A stretch of DNA of 64,000 bases from Lewinellaceae bacterium (GTDB lineage: Bacteria > Bacteroidota > Bacteroidia > Chitinophagales > Saprospiraceae). The notes under the pieces are model-generated. The model made no database searches and was not told the DNA's origin. It saw only the letters and a program-made list of their open reading frames with translations. Below, piece by piece: positions 25,444 to 34,999 of the stretch (positions are counted from its first letter, which is position 1; every line of letters starts with the position of its first letter). The position numbers were made by a program, and so were the translations under genes. The stretch covers positions 186,001 through 250,000 of the forward strand of contig JADJYW010000012.1 in NCBI GenBank assembly GCA_016719605.1, given 5' to 3'.

Positions 25444-27939
25444 CTACCGCAGCAACACTTTGCCGCTGCCCAGCAATTGCCCGTTGGCACGCACCTGCAG
25501 CAGGTACAGCCCGGCGGGCAAATCGCCGCGTTCGAAGCGCCATTGTGTACCGCTTGCGGTAGCTGTTTGTACCGACCGCCCGGTGGCGTCGCGCAATTCC
25601 ACTTGCCAGTCTTGCAAACCCTCCATGCCGCGCAGTTCAAACAGAGCGCTTTCGGCTACTGGATTGGGCAGTACGCGCAGTTCGAGACCGGAACGGAACG
25701 GCTGCCAGGCGCTCACCGTCACGAAATTTCGCCCGATGCGGTGTACCGTAGTGTTGGTGATGACCGGCTCGTTGAAGTCGAAGAAAATAGCCGCCGAGTT
25801 CAGGATGTCCGTTTGCAGCGGCACGTCGGTTTTTTGTGCAATACGGAACGACACAAAACCCTGCGAACCGTCGAGGTTGGTGCTGCTGTCGGGCAGCAGG
25901 ATATTGTCAAAGGTAAACTTGATGTTGCGGTCGCCGTAAAAGTCAAATGTGTACGCGTGGCTGCTTGCCCCGGGGCGCACGGAGGCCGGGTCGAGCCATG
26001 GCGAAAGCGTGTCGCGGATGACAACCGTGAAGGCCGTGTCGGTGCCCGTGTTCTGGAACCGGATCAGGTATTCGATATCGGTACCCGGCTCAATCTGGTG
26101 TGCTGCGCCGTAGCCGACAGGAAAACCCTGCTTGTCGTTCGGGTCGTAGGAGCCAACATTTTCGGTACAGTCAATATCCACCCAAGGGTTGTTGTCGTCT
26201 GCGGGAAACTGATTGACGAAGCCGACGCTGAACTGTCCACCGTTGACGCAGCCCTCCACGGCCTGGGCCGGGGCTGAAAGACCCGGGTGGAAAGGCTCTT
26301 GTTCTACTTCTACGCGCCAAGTGGCGCCGTTGGCCGGCACCTTGATGTAGTGTATTGCGCCCGGGGCGAGTGAAATGGCCGGCGGCGGCGCTTGCATGAG
26401 CATCACCGCATCCTCTATAATGACGTACTCCAGCGGGCCGCTCGTGCCGCTTCCGATGTTCTGGATGGCAAACTCCAGGGAATCGGTGTTGCACTCGGCC
26501 TGTACTTGCAGGCTGGCGCCCGACCAAAGGGGATTGGCCGGCTCACAGGCGCCGGTTGGATAAATCACGGCTTCGGAGCAGTGCGTTTGTCCGAGAGTGG
26601 CATTGCAACCAACCAGTACCGACACCCAGAATGATCCACAGGTATTGAACGGAACCGTGCCGAGGTCGAACCGGTACAGGTTGTTGCCGAGGTTGGTGTA
26701 ACCAATGGAGGCACTGTTGACCGACAGGAAGGGGTCAAACTGGATTTCGATGTAGGCATCCGTAGCAGCGGCAGTGCCCTGGTTGCAATAGAAAACCGAG
26801 TAATTGCTGTTGAAACAGCGACGTAGGAGAGGGGTACTGATGTCAACCGTCATGGCGGGGCAAATGGCTTCGGGCTGAAGCAGGAAATCACGCTCTACGG
26901 TTTGGTTGGGATTGACCGTCAGCGTGTAGGAGGCCTGGCAGGGCGTCCACAGGCTATTGGCTGGTTCCACTGTGACCGTGTAGGTTCCGGGATAAAGTTC
27001 TACCCGGTAAAATCCGTCGGCATTGGAGTACGCGAAAAATTCATCGCCGGCGGCGTCCGTGATGCGGATGACCGTATTGATTAGGCCATCGTCGGAGGCT
27101 TCTTTGGTACAATTGGTATTCCAGTCGGCCAGTACATGCCCTTCTATGTTGGCGCATTCGCCCAGTTCGTTTTCGACCACGATGCTGGATACGGCAGTAC
27201 AGCCCCGATTGTCGGTTACCGTGACCGCATACGTGCCGGCCGGCGGGTCGGATAGCCAGCTGGTCGTTGATCCGTTGTTCCATTGGAAAGCGTATGGCTG
27301 GAATCCGCCCTGTACGCTGACCCACATCCCCAGCGAGTCATTGCAAAACGGGCTGTCGAAGTAGGTGATTTGTGCAGCAAGCGGGAGATAGGCTCCTGCC
27401 GTGACACACCCTGTACTGGAGCACCCGCCCGCACTGTTGGTGATGGTAACACAATAGGTAGTGACTGTGCCGGGCGCAGAAGGCGGCACCAGGATAGTTT
27501 GTTCCGTTGAACCTGTTGACCACTCGTACTCCAATGTGCCGCCACCCATGACCGATGCGACAGCGGTAAACTCCAGGTTTCCGTCGCAGTCAATAAATCC
27601 TCCCGAGAATGTGACCACAGGTACCGAGCCTTCCTGTGGTACCACGATCGTATCGCCGCCCCAGCACTGGAGGCTATCGAAAACGAACAGGGCGTAGGTA
27701 CCGGGCACCGTCACCATCGGGTTGGGGATATTGGGCAATTGAGCCGGCCCGGACCACGAGTACTGGTAGTTGCCCGGAGGGTTAACCGTGGCTTGCAGTT
27801 GGATCGTCGGGTTTTGGCAGGTAATTGTGTCCGGCGGAGCGATATCCACCTGAATGTTACAAGGTTGTTGGGCGTACAAGCCCAGGGAAACAAGGACAAG
27901 TACGGCGAGCAGCAGGAAGCGGATTTTTTTCGTGTACAT
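25444..27939 (-). CDS. Secreted T9SS protein with DUF7619 domain
   Basis: The ATG at 27939 gives a signal peptide (MYTKKIRFLLL...LYAQ) and about 831 residues. Three or four Ig/SprB-like repeats come first (about 25-260; for example WNNGSTTSWLSDPPAGTYAVTVTD), then a carboxypeptidase-regulatory-like segment (IEGHVLADWNTNC), and a conserved surface domain I identify as DUF7619 from DPNDKQGFP, DIEYLIRFQNTGTDTA and FFDFNEPVITN. The end is a type A sorting domain (LPNPV, GLYLLQVRANG, KVLLR). The predicted fate is export and attachment by T9SS. The role is probably adhesion or surface structure, by inference only. No frame break occurs over its length. Confidence 0.85.
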   Translation of the reverse strand: MYTKKIRFLLLAVLVLVSLGLYAQQPCNIQVDIAPPDTITCQNPTIQLQATVNPPGNYQYSWSGPAQLPNIPNPMVTVPGTYALFVFDSLQCWGGDTIVVPQEGSVPVVTFSGGFIDCDGNLEFTAVASVMGGGTLEYEWSTGSTEQTILVPPSAPGTVTTYCVTITNSAGGCSSTGCVTAGAYLPLAAQITYFDSPFCNDSLGMWVSVQGGFQPYAFQWNNGSTTSWLSDPPAGTYAVTVTDNRGCTAVSSIVVENELGECANIEGHVLADWNTNCTKEASDDGLINTVIRITDAAGDEFFAYSNADGFYRVELYPGTYTVTVEPANSLWTPCQASYTLTVNPNQTVERDFLLQPEAICPAMTVDISTPLLRRCFNSNYSVFYCNQGTAAATDAYIEIQFDPFLSVNSASIGYTNLGNNLYRFDLGTVPFNTCGSFWVSVLVGCNATLGQTHCSEAVIYPTGACEPANPLWSGASLQVQAECNTDSLEFAIQNIGSGTSGPLEYVIIEDAVMLMQAPPPAISLAPGAIHYIKVPANGATWRVEVEQEPFHPGLSAPAQAVEGCVNGGQFSVGFVNQFPADDNNPWVDIDCTENVGSYDPNDKQGFPVGYGAAHQIEPGTDIEYLIRFQNTGTDTAFTVVIRDTLSPWLDPASVRPGASSHAYTFDFYGDRNIKFTFDNILLPDSSTNLDGSQGFVSFRIAQKTDVPLQTDILNSAAIFFDFNEPVITNTTVHRIGRNFVTVSAWQPFRSGLELRVLPNPVAESALFELRGMEGLQDWQVELRDATGRSVQTATASGTQWRFERGDLPAGLYLLQVRANGQLLGSGKVLLR

Positions 27940-28101
27940 AACGTGATGCGTTTGGGCCTGAAAAAGCGGTTGAAGGTTGCATTTTTTCCCTTTGGCGTGG
28001 GTGATTTGCGCAAATACTTTTTGATGGTACAAATGTTCAGGTTTGTTACCGACCTAAAAAAGACATTTTCAAGCATTTATTCAAGTTGATTTGTAAAAAA
28101 T

Positions 28102-28123
28102 AAAAATCAATAAATTGATTTTT
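28102..28123. repeat. Short perfect inverted repeat upstream of the helical-repeat gene
   Basis: AAAAATCAAT and ATTGATTTTT (10 bp each, 2-bp spacer) lie 32 bases before the ATG at 28155. It could be an operator or a weak terminator; nothing in the sequence decides. Confidence 0.45.
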
Positions 28124-28154
28124 AGAACTTTGTGAAAGTTAAGATTTGAAATAA

Positions 28155-29558
28155 ATGGAAAACACACGTCTTTGGAAAGTCCTGCTCGTGCTCACTTTGG
28201 CGGAGTGCAAGCACTTGGGGCAATGGTTGCAGTCGCCCTTTTTTTGCCGGCGCGCCCAGCCGGTGGCTTTGTACGCGTATTTGCGCGGGTGCCTGGAATC
28301 GGAAAACACGCCGGAACAAGCGGCCGCACGTCGGGCGGTATTCGGGCCGGATAGCCGTGCCGATTTACAAGCTCTTCGCGCCGTGATGACCGAACTGATG
28401 GGCCAAATCGAGCATTTTTTGGTGTATTCCGAAAAATTTGAGCGAACGGGCGATTACCATATCCGCTTAGCCGAAGCATACCGCAAACGCGGCCTGGAGA
28501 AGCATTTTCGCCAAAGTTTGCACGCTGCCCGCAGCGATTGGGCCAGACAACCGTTTCGCCATGCCGAGTACTTCGATGCGCAAGTGGCTATCGAGTATGA
28601 ACTTTACCAACATCAAACCGCCGGGCGTCGCACCGAGGCGCTCAACTGGCAGGAGCTGTCCGACCAGACCGACACGGCTTTCATCGCCCGAAAGTTGCGG
28701 CAGGCGTGTTTCGCACTCAGCCACCAGATTGTGTACAGCACGGACTACAATTTTGGTCTGCTGGACGCCGTACTCGGCCATGTGCGCGACTCGGAGTCAC
28801 TCCAGTCCATCCCGTCTGTTGGCTTGTACTACTTCTGCTATCTGTTTCTGGCGGAGGTGGAGGGCGAGCCGTTTTTTCGGGAATTCAAACCGCGGCTCTT
28901 AGCCAACCTTGGGCAGTTGCCCGTGGACGAGCAGCGCAACCTCCACTTGCTGGCCGTGAATTTCTGTATTCGCCAGATCAACCAGTCCCATCCGGCCTAT
29001 TTCCACGAGGCGCTCGATCTGTATAAATCTGCCCTGAACGCCAACCTGCTGCTCGAAAACGGCCAACTTTCCCACTTTGCCTACAACAACATTGTCGCTA
29101 TAGCCCTCAAGGTGGGCGATACGGACTGGGCGGAACACTTCATTCACCAATATGCGCCGTTTTTGGAAAAAAAACACCGCGATGCGGCGTTTCACCTCAA
29201 TTTCGCCCGCGTGGAGTACGGCCGCCAAAATATGAAAGCGGCTTTGTTGCACCTCCAGCAAGCCGACTACAAAGACCTGATCAATAACCTGATCGCCAAA
29301 ACATTGCAAATGAAAATCTACTACGAAACGGAAGAATTGGACGCCCTGGATGCCCACCTGCAAAGTATGCAAACCTTTATCCGCCGTCAGCGGGTGATCG
29401 GCTACCACAAGAACAACTACCAGAACATTGTGCGCTACGGTCGCCGACTGCTGCAACTCAATCCCAACAGCCGGCAAGCCCGGCATACGCTGCGTCAACA
29501 AATTGAGACCGAGCCGGTTCTGACGGAAAAAGAATGGTTTCTGGAAATGATCGGGTGA
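28155..29558 (+). CDS. Hypothetical helical-repeat protein
   Basis: A 467-residue protein without signal peptide or membrane span. It is rich in Leu, Ala and aromatics in a helix-turn-helix rhythm (for example YHIRLAEAYRKRGLEKHFRQ, LNANLLLENGQLSHFAYNN and AFHLNFARVEYGRQNMKAAL), which suggests TPR-like or other alpha-solenoid repeats, particularly after residue 280. I do not recognise a named family. Similar cytoplasmic proteins occur in Saprospiraceae-like genomes, to my recollection. No neighbours suggest its function. Confidence 0.7.
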   Translation: MENTRLWKVLLVLTLAECKHLGQWLQSPFFCRRAQPVALYAYLRGCLESENTPEQAAARRAVFGPDSRADLQALRAVMTELMGQIEHFLVYSEKFERTGDYHIRLAEAYRKRGLEKHFRQSLHAARSDWARQPFRHAEYFDAQVAIEYELYQHQTAGRRTEALNWQELSDQTDTAFIARKLRQACFALSHQIVYSTDYNFGLLDAVLGHVRDSESLQSIPSVGLYYFCYLFLAEVEGEPFFREFKPRLLANLGQLPVDEQRNLHLLAVNFCIRQINQSHPAYFHEALDLYKSALNANLLLENGQLSHFAYNNIVAIALKVGDTDWAEHFIHQYAPFLEKKHRDAAFHLNFARVEYGRQNMKAALLHLQQADYKDLINNLIAKTLQMKIYYETEELDALDAHLQSMQTFIRRQRVIGYHKNNYQNIVRYGRRLLQLNPNSRQARHTLRQQIETEPVLTEKEWFLEMIG

Positions 29559-29632
29559 GGGGGTAGCGGCGGGTTTAACCCGCCCGATATTGCAAAGGGC
29601 AAGAGTCGAGGGGCAAAGGGCGAGCAAATTAT

Positions 29633-29923
29633 TCAGCGAATCACAACGTCTTTCACATATTCCTCGCCCATTTCTTCATTGATGAGGTCTTTGATTTTGT
29701 CTTTGGCGTAAGAAAGTTCGTGTTTGAGAGGTGCGGACAGGATGGTCAGGTACAGCACATTTTTGCGCACGGAGATGTTGGAGGTGTAGGTCGAGATGGT
29801 TTTTCCCATTAGTTTGCTCCACAGCATTTTCACGCGGGTCTCGTTGAGTTGAGGTTCGAGGCGGTATTCGCGGAGCATGGATTGCATAGCCTCCTGCAAG
29901 GAAATCTCGTTTTTCTTTTTCAT
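29633..29923 (-). CDS. DUF721 (DciA-like) protein
   Basis: A 96-residue protein with a short basic start, then the DUF721 pattern: L-x-x-x-R-V-x-x-L-W-x-x-L-M-G-K, N-I-S-V-R-x-x-V-L-Y-L-T-I-L-S-A-P-L-K-H-E-L, and a final helix with E-E-Y-V-K-D-V. In other bacteria DciA-type DUF721 proteins help load the replicative helicase; in Bacteroidota this role is assumed. Its ATG overlaps the MFS gene stop by four bases (ATGA), so it is translationally coupled to a transporter, which seems incidental. Confidence 0.85.
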   Translation of the reverse strand: MKKKNEISLQEAMQSMLREYRLEPQLNETRVKMLWSKLMGKTISTYTSNISVRKNVLYLTILSAPLKHELSYAKDKIKDLINEEMGEEYVKDVVIR

Positions 29924-31194
29924 GCTGCTGAACGGGTGTTTGAATGGTCCAATCGGAGGGTAATGTACGCCACCCAGCCAAGAAACATCATAATTCCGGC
30001 TGCCAAAATCGGGTAGGCGCCGTTCAGGCTATTCAGGTAGCCTGCGAGTACCGGCGGCACCATCTGCCCGACGGAAATCATGCTCTGGTTGATACCCAAA
30101 ATTTCGCCTTGATCCCGGACGCCCGCCTGAGCGCTCACTACCGCGGTGAGATTGGGCGCCGTAATTCCCTGAAAAATAGCAATAAACGGGTTGACCCACA
30201 GGATATTCCACGGGTTGACCGGCAGCAGTACCAGCGGAGTAGCAATACTGAGCAACAAGATGGAGTATTTCAAAACTTGCCTGGAGGATACTTTTTGGGC
30301 AAGCCGCCGCACCACCACGCCTTGCGTGAAGACCAGCCACAAACCCACCCAGGCGAAAATGAGTCCGATATCTTTTTCTACCAAACCAAAACGTTGCATC
30401 AGGTAGACCGCGAAAAACTGGGTAAAGAAGGAAAATCCCAGCGAGAGCAGCAACGACACCCGAAAAATGCCACGCAAATTGGGCGACAAAAACGCCTTGC
30501 GGATGTTGGCAAACCCCGTGAACAGGTTGATCGCCGTCTCCCGGCGGTTTTTCAATGTTTCGGGAAAAAACTGCCAAAGCAACAGGATGTTTACGAGGGT
30601 CAGCAGGGCTGTGAACCAAAACGGTGTGGAGTGATCGAACCACGAAACCACGCTGCCATCCGCCAGTACACCTCCCAGGGCCGGCCCGAGAATGAATCCC
30701 AGCCCGAACGCAATGCCCACCAGTCCGAAGTACTTGGGCCGCGTCTCGGGGCGCTCTACCGTCAGGTCTGAAATGGCCGAATAAACGATGCTGATATTGC
30801 CACCGGTAAAGCCCGGCAAGGCCCGACTCAGGAAAAGTAGTGGCAAATTTTTGATCAAAATAGCCCAACCAAACAGCAAATAGCCCACCAGCGTACCGAT
30901 GAGCGACACCACCAGCATGGGCCGGCGACCGTAGCGATCCGACAAGGCGCCCAGCACCGGCGCGCCAAAAAACTGCATAAACGGATAAATCGCGATCAGA
31001 TAACCGTACAGCACCGAACGCTCCGCCACAGTCGTATCCGTCGGCAAAAAACTGGTACCCTCCGCCACGAACAAAGCCGGCAGCACGGGAATGATGATAC
31101 CGACCCCGAGCATATCCAGAAAAACAGTCAGGAAAACCGGTAGCAGCGGCGAGCGCAGCCCCGTGGGCATCGAATTTTGTTCTTTGGAAAACAT
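29920..31194 (-). CDS. MFS transporter, TetA-like drug:H+ antiporter family
   Basis: A 424-residue carrier with twelve spans. The first loop holds the antiporter motif GALSDRYGRRPMLVVSL (motif A), and the fifth span holds GLGFILGPALGGVLAD (motif C of drug:proton antiporters). This points to efflux of a hydrophobic compound, but the substrate is unknown. The plus-strand patatin gene is divergent, with starts about 130 bp apart. The ATG at 31194 was kept; an internal ATG at 31170 (MPTGLRSPLL) is equally possible. Confidence 0.85.
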   Translation of the reverse strand: MFSKEQNSMPTGLRSPLLPVFLTVFLDMLGVGIIIPVLPALFVAEGTSFLPTDTTVAERSVLYGYLIAIYPFMQFFGAPVLGALSDRYGRRPMLVVSLIGTLVGYLLFGWAILIKNLPLLFLSRALPGFTGGNISIVYSAISDLTVERPETRPKYFGLVGIAFGLGFILGPALGGVLADGSVVSWFDHSTPFWFTALLTLVNILLLWQFFPETLKNRRETAINLFTGFANIRKAFLSPNLRGIFRVSLLLSLGFSFFTQFFAVYLMQRFGLVEKDIGLIFAWVGLWLVFTQGVVVRRLAQKVSSRQVLKYSILLLSIATPLVLLPVNPWNILWVNPFIAIFQGITAPNLTAVVSAQAGVRDQGEILGINQSMISVGQMVPPVLAGYLNSLNGAYPILAAGIMMFLGWVAYITLRLDHSNTRSAA

Positions 31195-31323
31195 GGCGCA
31201 AAGGAACGAGGAATTGCGGCGTATTTTTACAGCCTCAGTCAGCTGTTGTGCACATTGCTAAATTTCATACTTTTACGCGCCGCTAACCGATGTTTGCCTG
31301 ATCATAAAACGATAAATCAAACC

Positions 31324-32776
31324 ATGCTCGCTGCTCAACACACAACCCCCGGAGCCACTGCTTTTACGGACGCACCGGAAGTGCAACAATGCCTGGCACA
31401 GTTGCGGGAGCATTTCCACGCGCAAAATCCGCTTGTGGTATCCGATGTGCTGGACGAACACGGAAACCAGTACGTCAACCTGGTGCAAAAAGGTGGTGGT
31501 GTACTGGGGGTAGCGCTGGTAGGCTACACCTATGTTTTGGAGCAAATGGGTATCCGGTTTTTGCGACTGGCGGGCACCAGCGCCGGCGCCATCAATACTG
31601 CCATGATGACGGCGATTGGCCGAAAGGAGGAGGCTAAGTCGGAGAAAATCGTGCAAATCATTTCCGAACTGAACTTTTTTTCGCTGGTTGACGGGCACCC
31701 CTCGGCGCGTTGGCTCATCAAAAACTTTATCACCCACAAGGACTTTGCAGCCAAATTGAAAAAATGGATACTGGCCGCAGCAGCTACGTTCTTTGCCCTG
31801 ATCGTTGCCGATGCCACGCTGCTCAGCCTGGAACACCACTACAAATGGCTGACTCCCTGGACACAAACCTGTTTTGTTGCTACTGGTTTTGCCCTGATGG
31901 CGCTGGGAACCCTGCTTTTTTACTTGAACCGATTGATGAACCGACTGAAAAACGCCGGATTCGGGGTCAATCCGGGCGACTTTTTCTACACCTGGATCAA
32001 GGATCGCTTCATAGAAAACGGTGTAAAAAACGTTACAGACCTGAACAACAAAGCGGGCCAGCCCATCCCAGGCTTGTGCCTGCGCGTGGAGCACACTAAA
32101 GGAACCGCTGATCTCAACGGTGATGTCACTTTTATTACCTCGGAACTCGCGACCGGCAACAAAATCCAGTTTCCGAAAATGTGTAACCTGTTTCGGGAAA
32201 AAGATCAGATAGATACCCTGCAGCCGGCCGGTTTTGTCCGGGCTTCTATGGCAATTCCAATCTTCTTCGAATCGTATTTCATAGACAACATACCGATCAA
32301 TTCACCTGAAATCAAAGAAGCCTGGCTCCAGACGTTCAACGAGCGCTTCCCGCCCACCAATGCCCGCTTTGTGGATGGAGGGCTGTTGTCCAATTTCCCG
32401 ATCAGCCTGTTTTTTAACCCCCACATGATGGTACCGCGCCTGCCTACTTTCGGCATAGACCTGAACGACGCCGGCGAAAAATCTACACCAGGCAGTACCG
32501 ACAACTGGGGGCTGCTCGGGTATTTCGGCAGTATGCTGAATACCCTGCGGGGGTATTACGACAAAGATTTTCTGGTACAAAACAAGGCCTACGAGGGTGG
32601 CATCGGCACGATCAACCTGACCGGATTCAACTGGCTGAATTTTTTCCTGAGCGACGAGGACAAAGAAGATGTTTGTTCTGGGCGCCCAGGCAGCCACGAA
32701 GTTCCTGATGACATTTGACTGGGAAGACTATAAGCAGAAGCAAACCGCTATGCGCAAGGAAATTGTTCGAAAATAA
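31324..32776 (+). CDS. Patatin-like phospholipase with internal membrane spans (3' frameshift)
   Basis: ATG at 31324 precedes a patatin core: oxyanion loop KGGGVLGVA, nucleophile elbow GTSAG (Ser86), and the catalytic Asp in VDGGLLSN (Asp351). Between them, residues about 140-200 hold two hydrophobic spans, probably membrane anchors inserted into the fold. The uninterrupted frame ends at 32718, but after DEDKE a two-base loss near 32668 (GAGA to GA) would restore EMFVLGAQAATKF and a stop at 32776. The enzyme should hydrolyse lipid acyl chains at the inner membrane. A four-span membrane protein gene follows after 11 bases. Confidence 0.82.
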
Positions 32777-32787
32777 GCACATACGCT

Positions 32788-33456
32788 ATGTACACACTCC
32801 TTTTTATCGAACACGGCTGGACGTGGTTTTGTATCGCATTCGGGGCCGCGTTATTACTTTCTCTGATGATGGAACGGATCAGCGCGGTATTGATCACCAA
32901 AGACCGCTCCCTGCGGAAATTTATGGTTATTGATCTGGAGTTTCCCTCCAACCCGCGGGACTTGCCGGGCATTATCAACGGTATTTATGCCTTGCCTGAT
33001 CCGGCCAAAAAACAAAAAGTCGAGCAGGCGCTGAAACGGATTCTGTACCTCGATTTTCTGTTTATGCCGGCGGTGTACGGCTCGATATTTTTGTTGTGTC
33101 TTTTAGTTGCCGGGAAGTTTCCAGCAAGTTCTATCGGCCAAAAATTCTTCATGGTGCTGGCCTGGGCGCAACTGATCCCGCTGGTCTGCGATGTCGTGGA
33201 AAACGGAATCCTACTCCGGTGCGTGCGTTCCGATCTTAAGCCGATGGCGCCCCGGTTGCATCAGGTTTTTGTAGGCATCGTATGGGTCAAGTGGGCTGTT
33301 GCCCTCTTTGCGGGCATTACCGCCGCCATGCTCGCGTCCTATTTTCTGATCAAAGGGGACTATGAACGGGCATCCTTGTTTTTTTTGGTGGTCTTTTTAT
33401 CCGAAATCGGGCTTTTTGTTCTCGTTCGGAGTTACCTGAATCGCAAAAACAAATAG
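32788..33456 (+). CDS. Membrane protein of unknown function
   Basis: A 222-residue protein with about five hydrophobic spans (residues about 5-30, 85-110, 118-140, 165-185 and 195-215) and a basic cytoplasmic part RLHQ/KPMAPR between them. I do not recognise a family. It follows the patatin-like gene closely on the same strand, so they may work in the same membrane process. Confidence 0.7.
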   Translation: MYTLLFIEHGWTWFCIAFGAALLLSLMMERISAVLITKDRSLRKFMVIDLEFPSNPRDLPGIINGIYALPDPAKKQKVEQALKRILYLDFLFMPAVYGSIFLLCLLVAGKFPASSIGQKFFMVLAWAQLIPLVCDVVENGILLRCVRSDLKPMAPRLHQVFVGIVWVKWAVALFAGITAAMLASYFLIKGDYERASLFFLVVFLSEIGLFVLVRSYLNRKNK

Positions 33457-33482
33457 GAGCGCGCGACTTGACACGAGGAATG

Positions 33483-33809
33483 TCACACGGATTCCGGAGC
33501 CAATTGCACTTCCAGTCCCTCCAGCGTATCCCGCAGTTTTATCTGACAGCCAAGGCGGCTGTTTTCCTGTACAAAAAAAGCGGAATCGAGCATGGCCAAC
33601 TCGTCGTCGGATGGTTCCGGCAACGCATGGTTGCTCCGGATGTAGACATGGCAAGACGCACAAAGCGCCATGCCGCCGCAGGTACCTTGCACCGGCAGTT
33701 CGTAGCTCTTGCACAGTTCCATGAGGTTCAGGCCCATATCGGTCGGAGCCTCCAGTTGGTGCGGCTGGTTGTCGCGATCAATAACCGTGATCTGGATGGT
33801 ATCGGACAT
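33483..33809 (-). CDS. 2Fe-2S ferredoxin
   Basis: A 108-residue plant/mitochondrial-type ferredoxin. The cluster cysteines are in G-T-C-G-G-M-A-L-C-A-S-C (C-x5-C-x2-C) with the fourth in L-G-C-Q-I, as in adrenodoxin-like proteins. The start ATG at 33809 is 13 bases after the ferredoxin reductase stop. The pair probably passes electrons from NADPH to an unknown acceptor, perhaps a monooxygenase or desaturase. It ends the five-gene run that starts with engB. Confidence 0.9.
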   Translation of the reverse strand: MSDTIQITVIDRDNQPHQLEAPTDMGLNLMELCKSYELPVQGTCGGMALCASCHVYIRSNHALPEPSDDELAMLDSAFFVQENSRLGCQIKLRDTLEGLEVQLAPESV

Positions 33810-33822
33810 GAATCGGTGCGGA

Positions 33823-34867
33823 TCAGGATGTGGCAGGTATGGCGGGTGTTTCCATGCCTTCGATGCCGGTGACGGTGGTGTATTTGAAGGATAACTTTTT
33901 ACCGGGATTCACGATATTGAAAGCCGACTGGCAAGCCAGCGTTGCTTCGTGAAAACCACAAAGGATGAGTTTCAGTTTGCCCGGGTAGGTATTGATGTCG
34001 CCAATGGCGAAAACCCCCGATAAGTTGGTGCTGTAGTCCAGGGTATTCACTTCGATGGCGCCCTTGTCAAGCGCCAGGCCCCAGTCGGCAATAGGCCCGA
34101 GTTTGGGAGTGAGGCCAAACAGCGGCAGGAAATAGTCGGTTTCCAGATCGAAGGCGCCTTCGGTATCGTGTAAAACGGAGATTTTTTCGAGCCGGTCGGG
34201 GCCTTTCAGGCCTACAACTTGTGCATTGGTGACGAGTTTTATTTTTCCTGTTTGGGCGAGATGCTGCATTTTTTCTACGGAATCCAACGCACCGCGAAAC
34301 TCGGTTCGGCGGTGAACGAGCGTCAGTTCGCGCACTTCGTTGGCCAGGTATATGGCCCAGTCCAGAGCCGAGTCGCCGCCGCCGGCGATGACAACCCGTT
34401 GGCCCCGAAAGTCTTCGGGATTGCGTACAAAGTACTCCACGCCCTTGCCCTCGTATTGTTCAATATGCTCAATCGGCGGCTTGCGCGGCTCGAACGAACC
34501 GAGTCCTCCGGCGATGAACACGGCGGGTGCGACATGCACATGGCCTCTGTCGGTGACGATACGCCAGCGACCATCAGGGTGCCGGTCCAGGGATTCGGCG
34601 CGTTCGCCGAGGCTGAAACCGGGTCGGAACGGATTAATCTGCTGCAACAGGTTTTTTACCAGATCGGCAGCGAGAATACCGGGGCAGCCGGGGATGTCGT
34701 AGATCGGTTTTTTTAGGATAAATTTCCGTCAACTGGCCACCCGCCTGAGGCAGCACATCTATGAGGTGGCAACGCATTTTGAGCAGCCCGGCCTCGAACA
34801 CCGCAAAAAGACCCACCGGCCCTGCGCCGATGATCAGGATGTCTGTTTCGATGAATTTTTGATCCAT
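33823..34867 (-). CDS. Ferredoxin--NADP reductase, thioredoxin-reductase type (frameshifted)
   Basis: A FAD- and NADPH-binding flavoprotein of about 345 residues. The N-terminus has the FAD motif ILIIGAGPVGLFAVFEAG and AGGQLTEIYP; the second half has the NADPH motif VVIAGGGDSALDWA and the flavin-facing SGVFAIGDINTYPG. There is no CxxC active site, which fits ferredoxin reductase rather than thioredoxin reductase. The frame is broken by a T7 run at 34708-34714; with one base fewer it reads YPKKPIYDIPGCPG, the expected family text. The neighbouring ferredoxin supports the assignment. Confidence 0.85.
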
Positions 34868-34999
34868 GTCTGTGACGTGGTTTTATGCGGAGGTTGAGAA
34901 AGGAGGTAAATATCCGGGCAGTTGCCGGGCGGACTGAAGCAGTAAATCGCTACGGGGTATGACATTGATCATTTTGCCATTTGGAGCGACTTCGGTTTC

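Noticed and set aside
33823..34867. Programmed frameshifting in the reductase (and the similar broken genes)
   Set aside because: The slips occur at many unrelated genes, in both directions, without conserved slippery sites or stimulatory structures, so sequencing indels are more likely.
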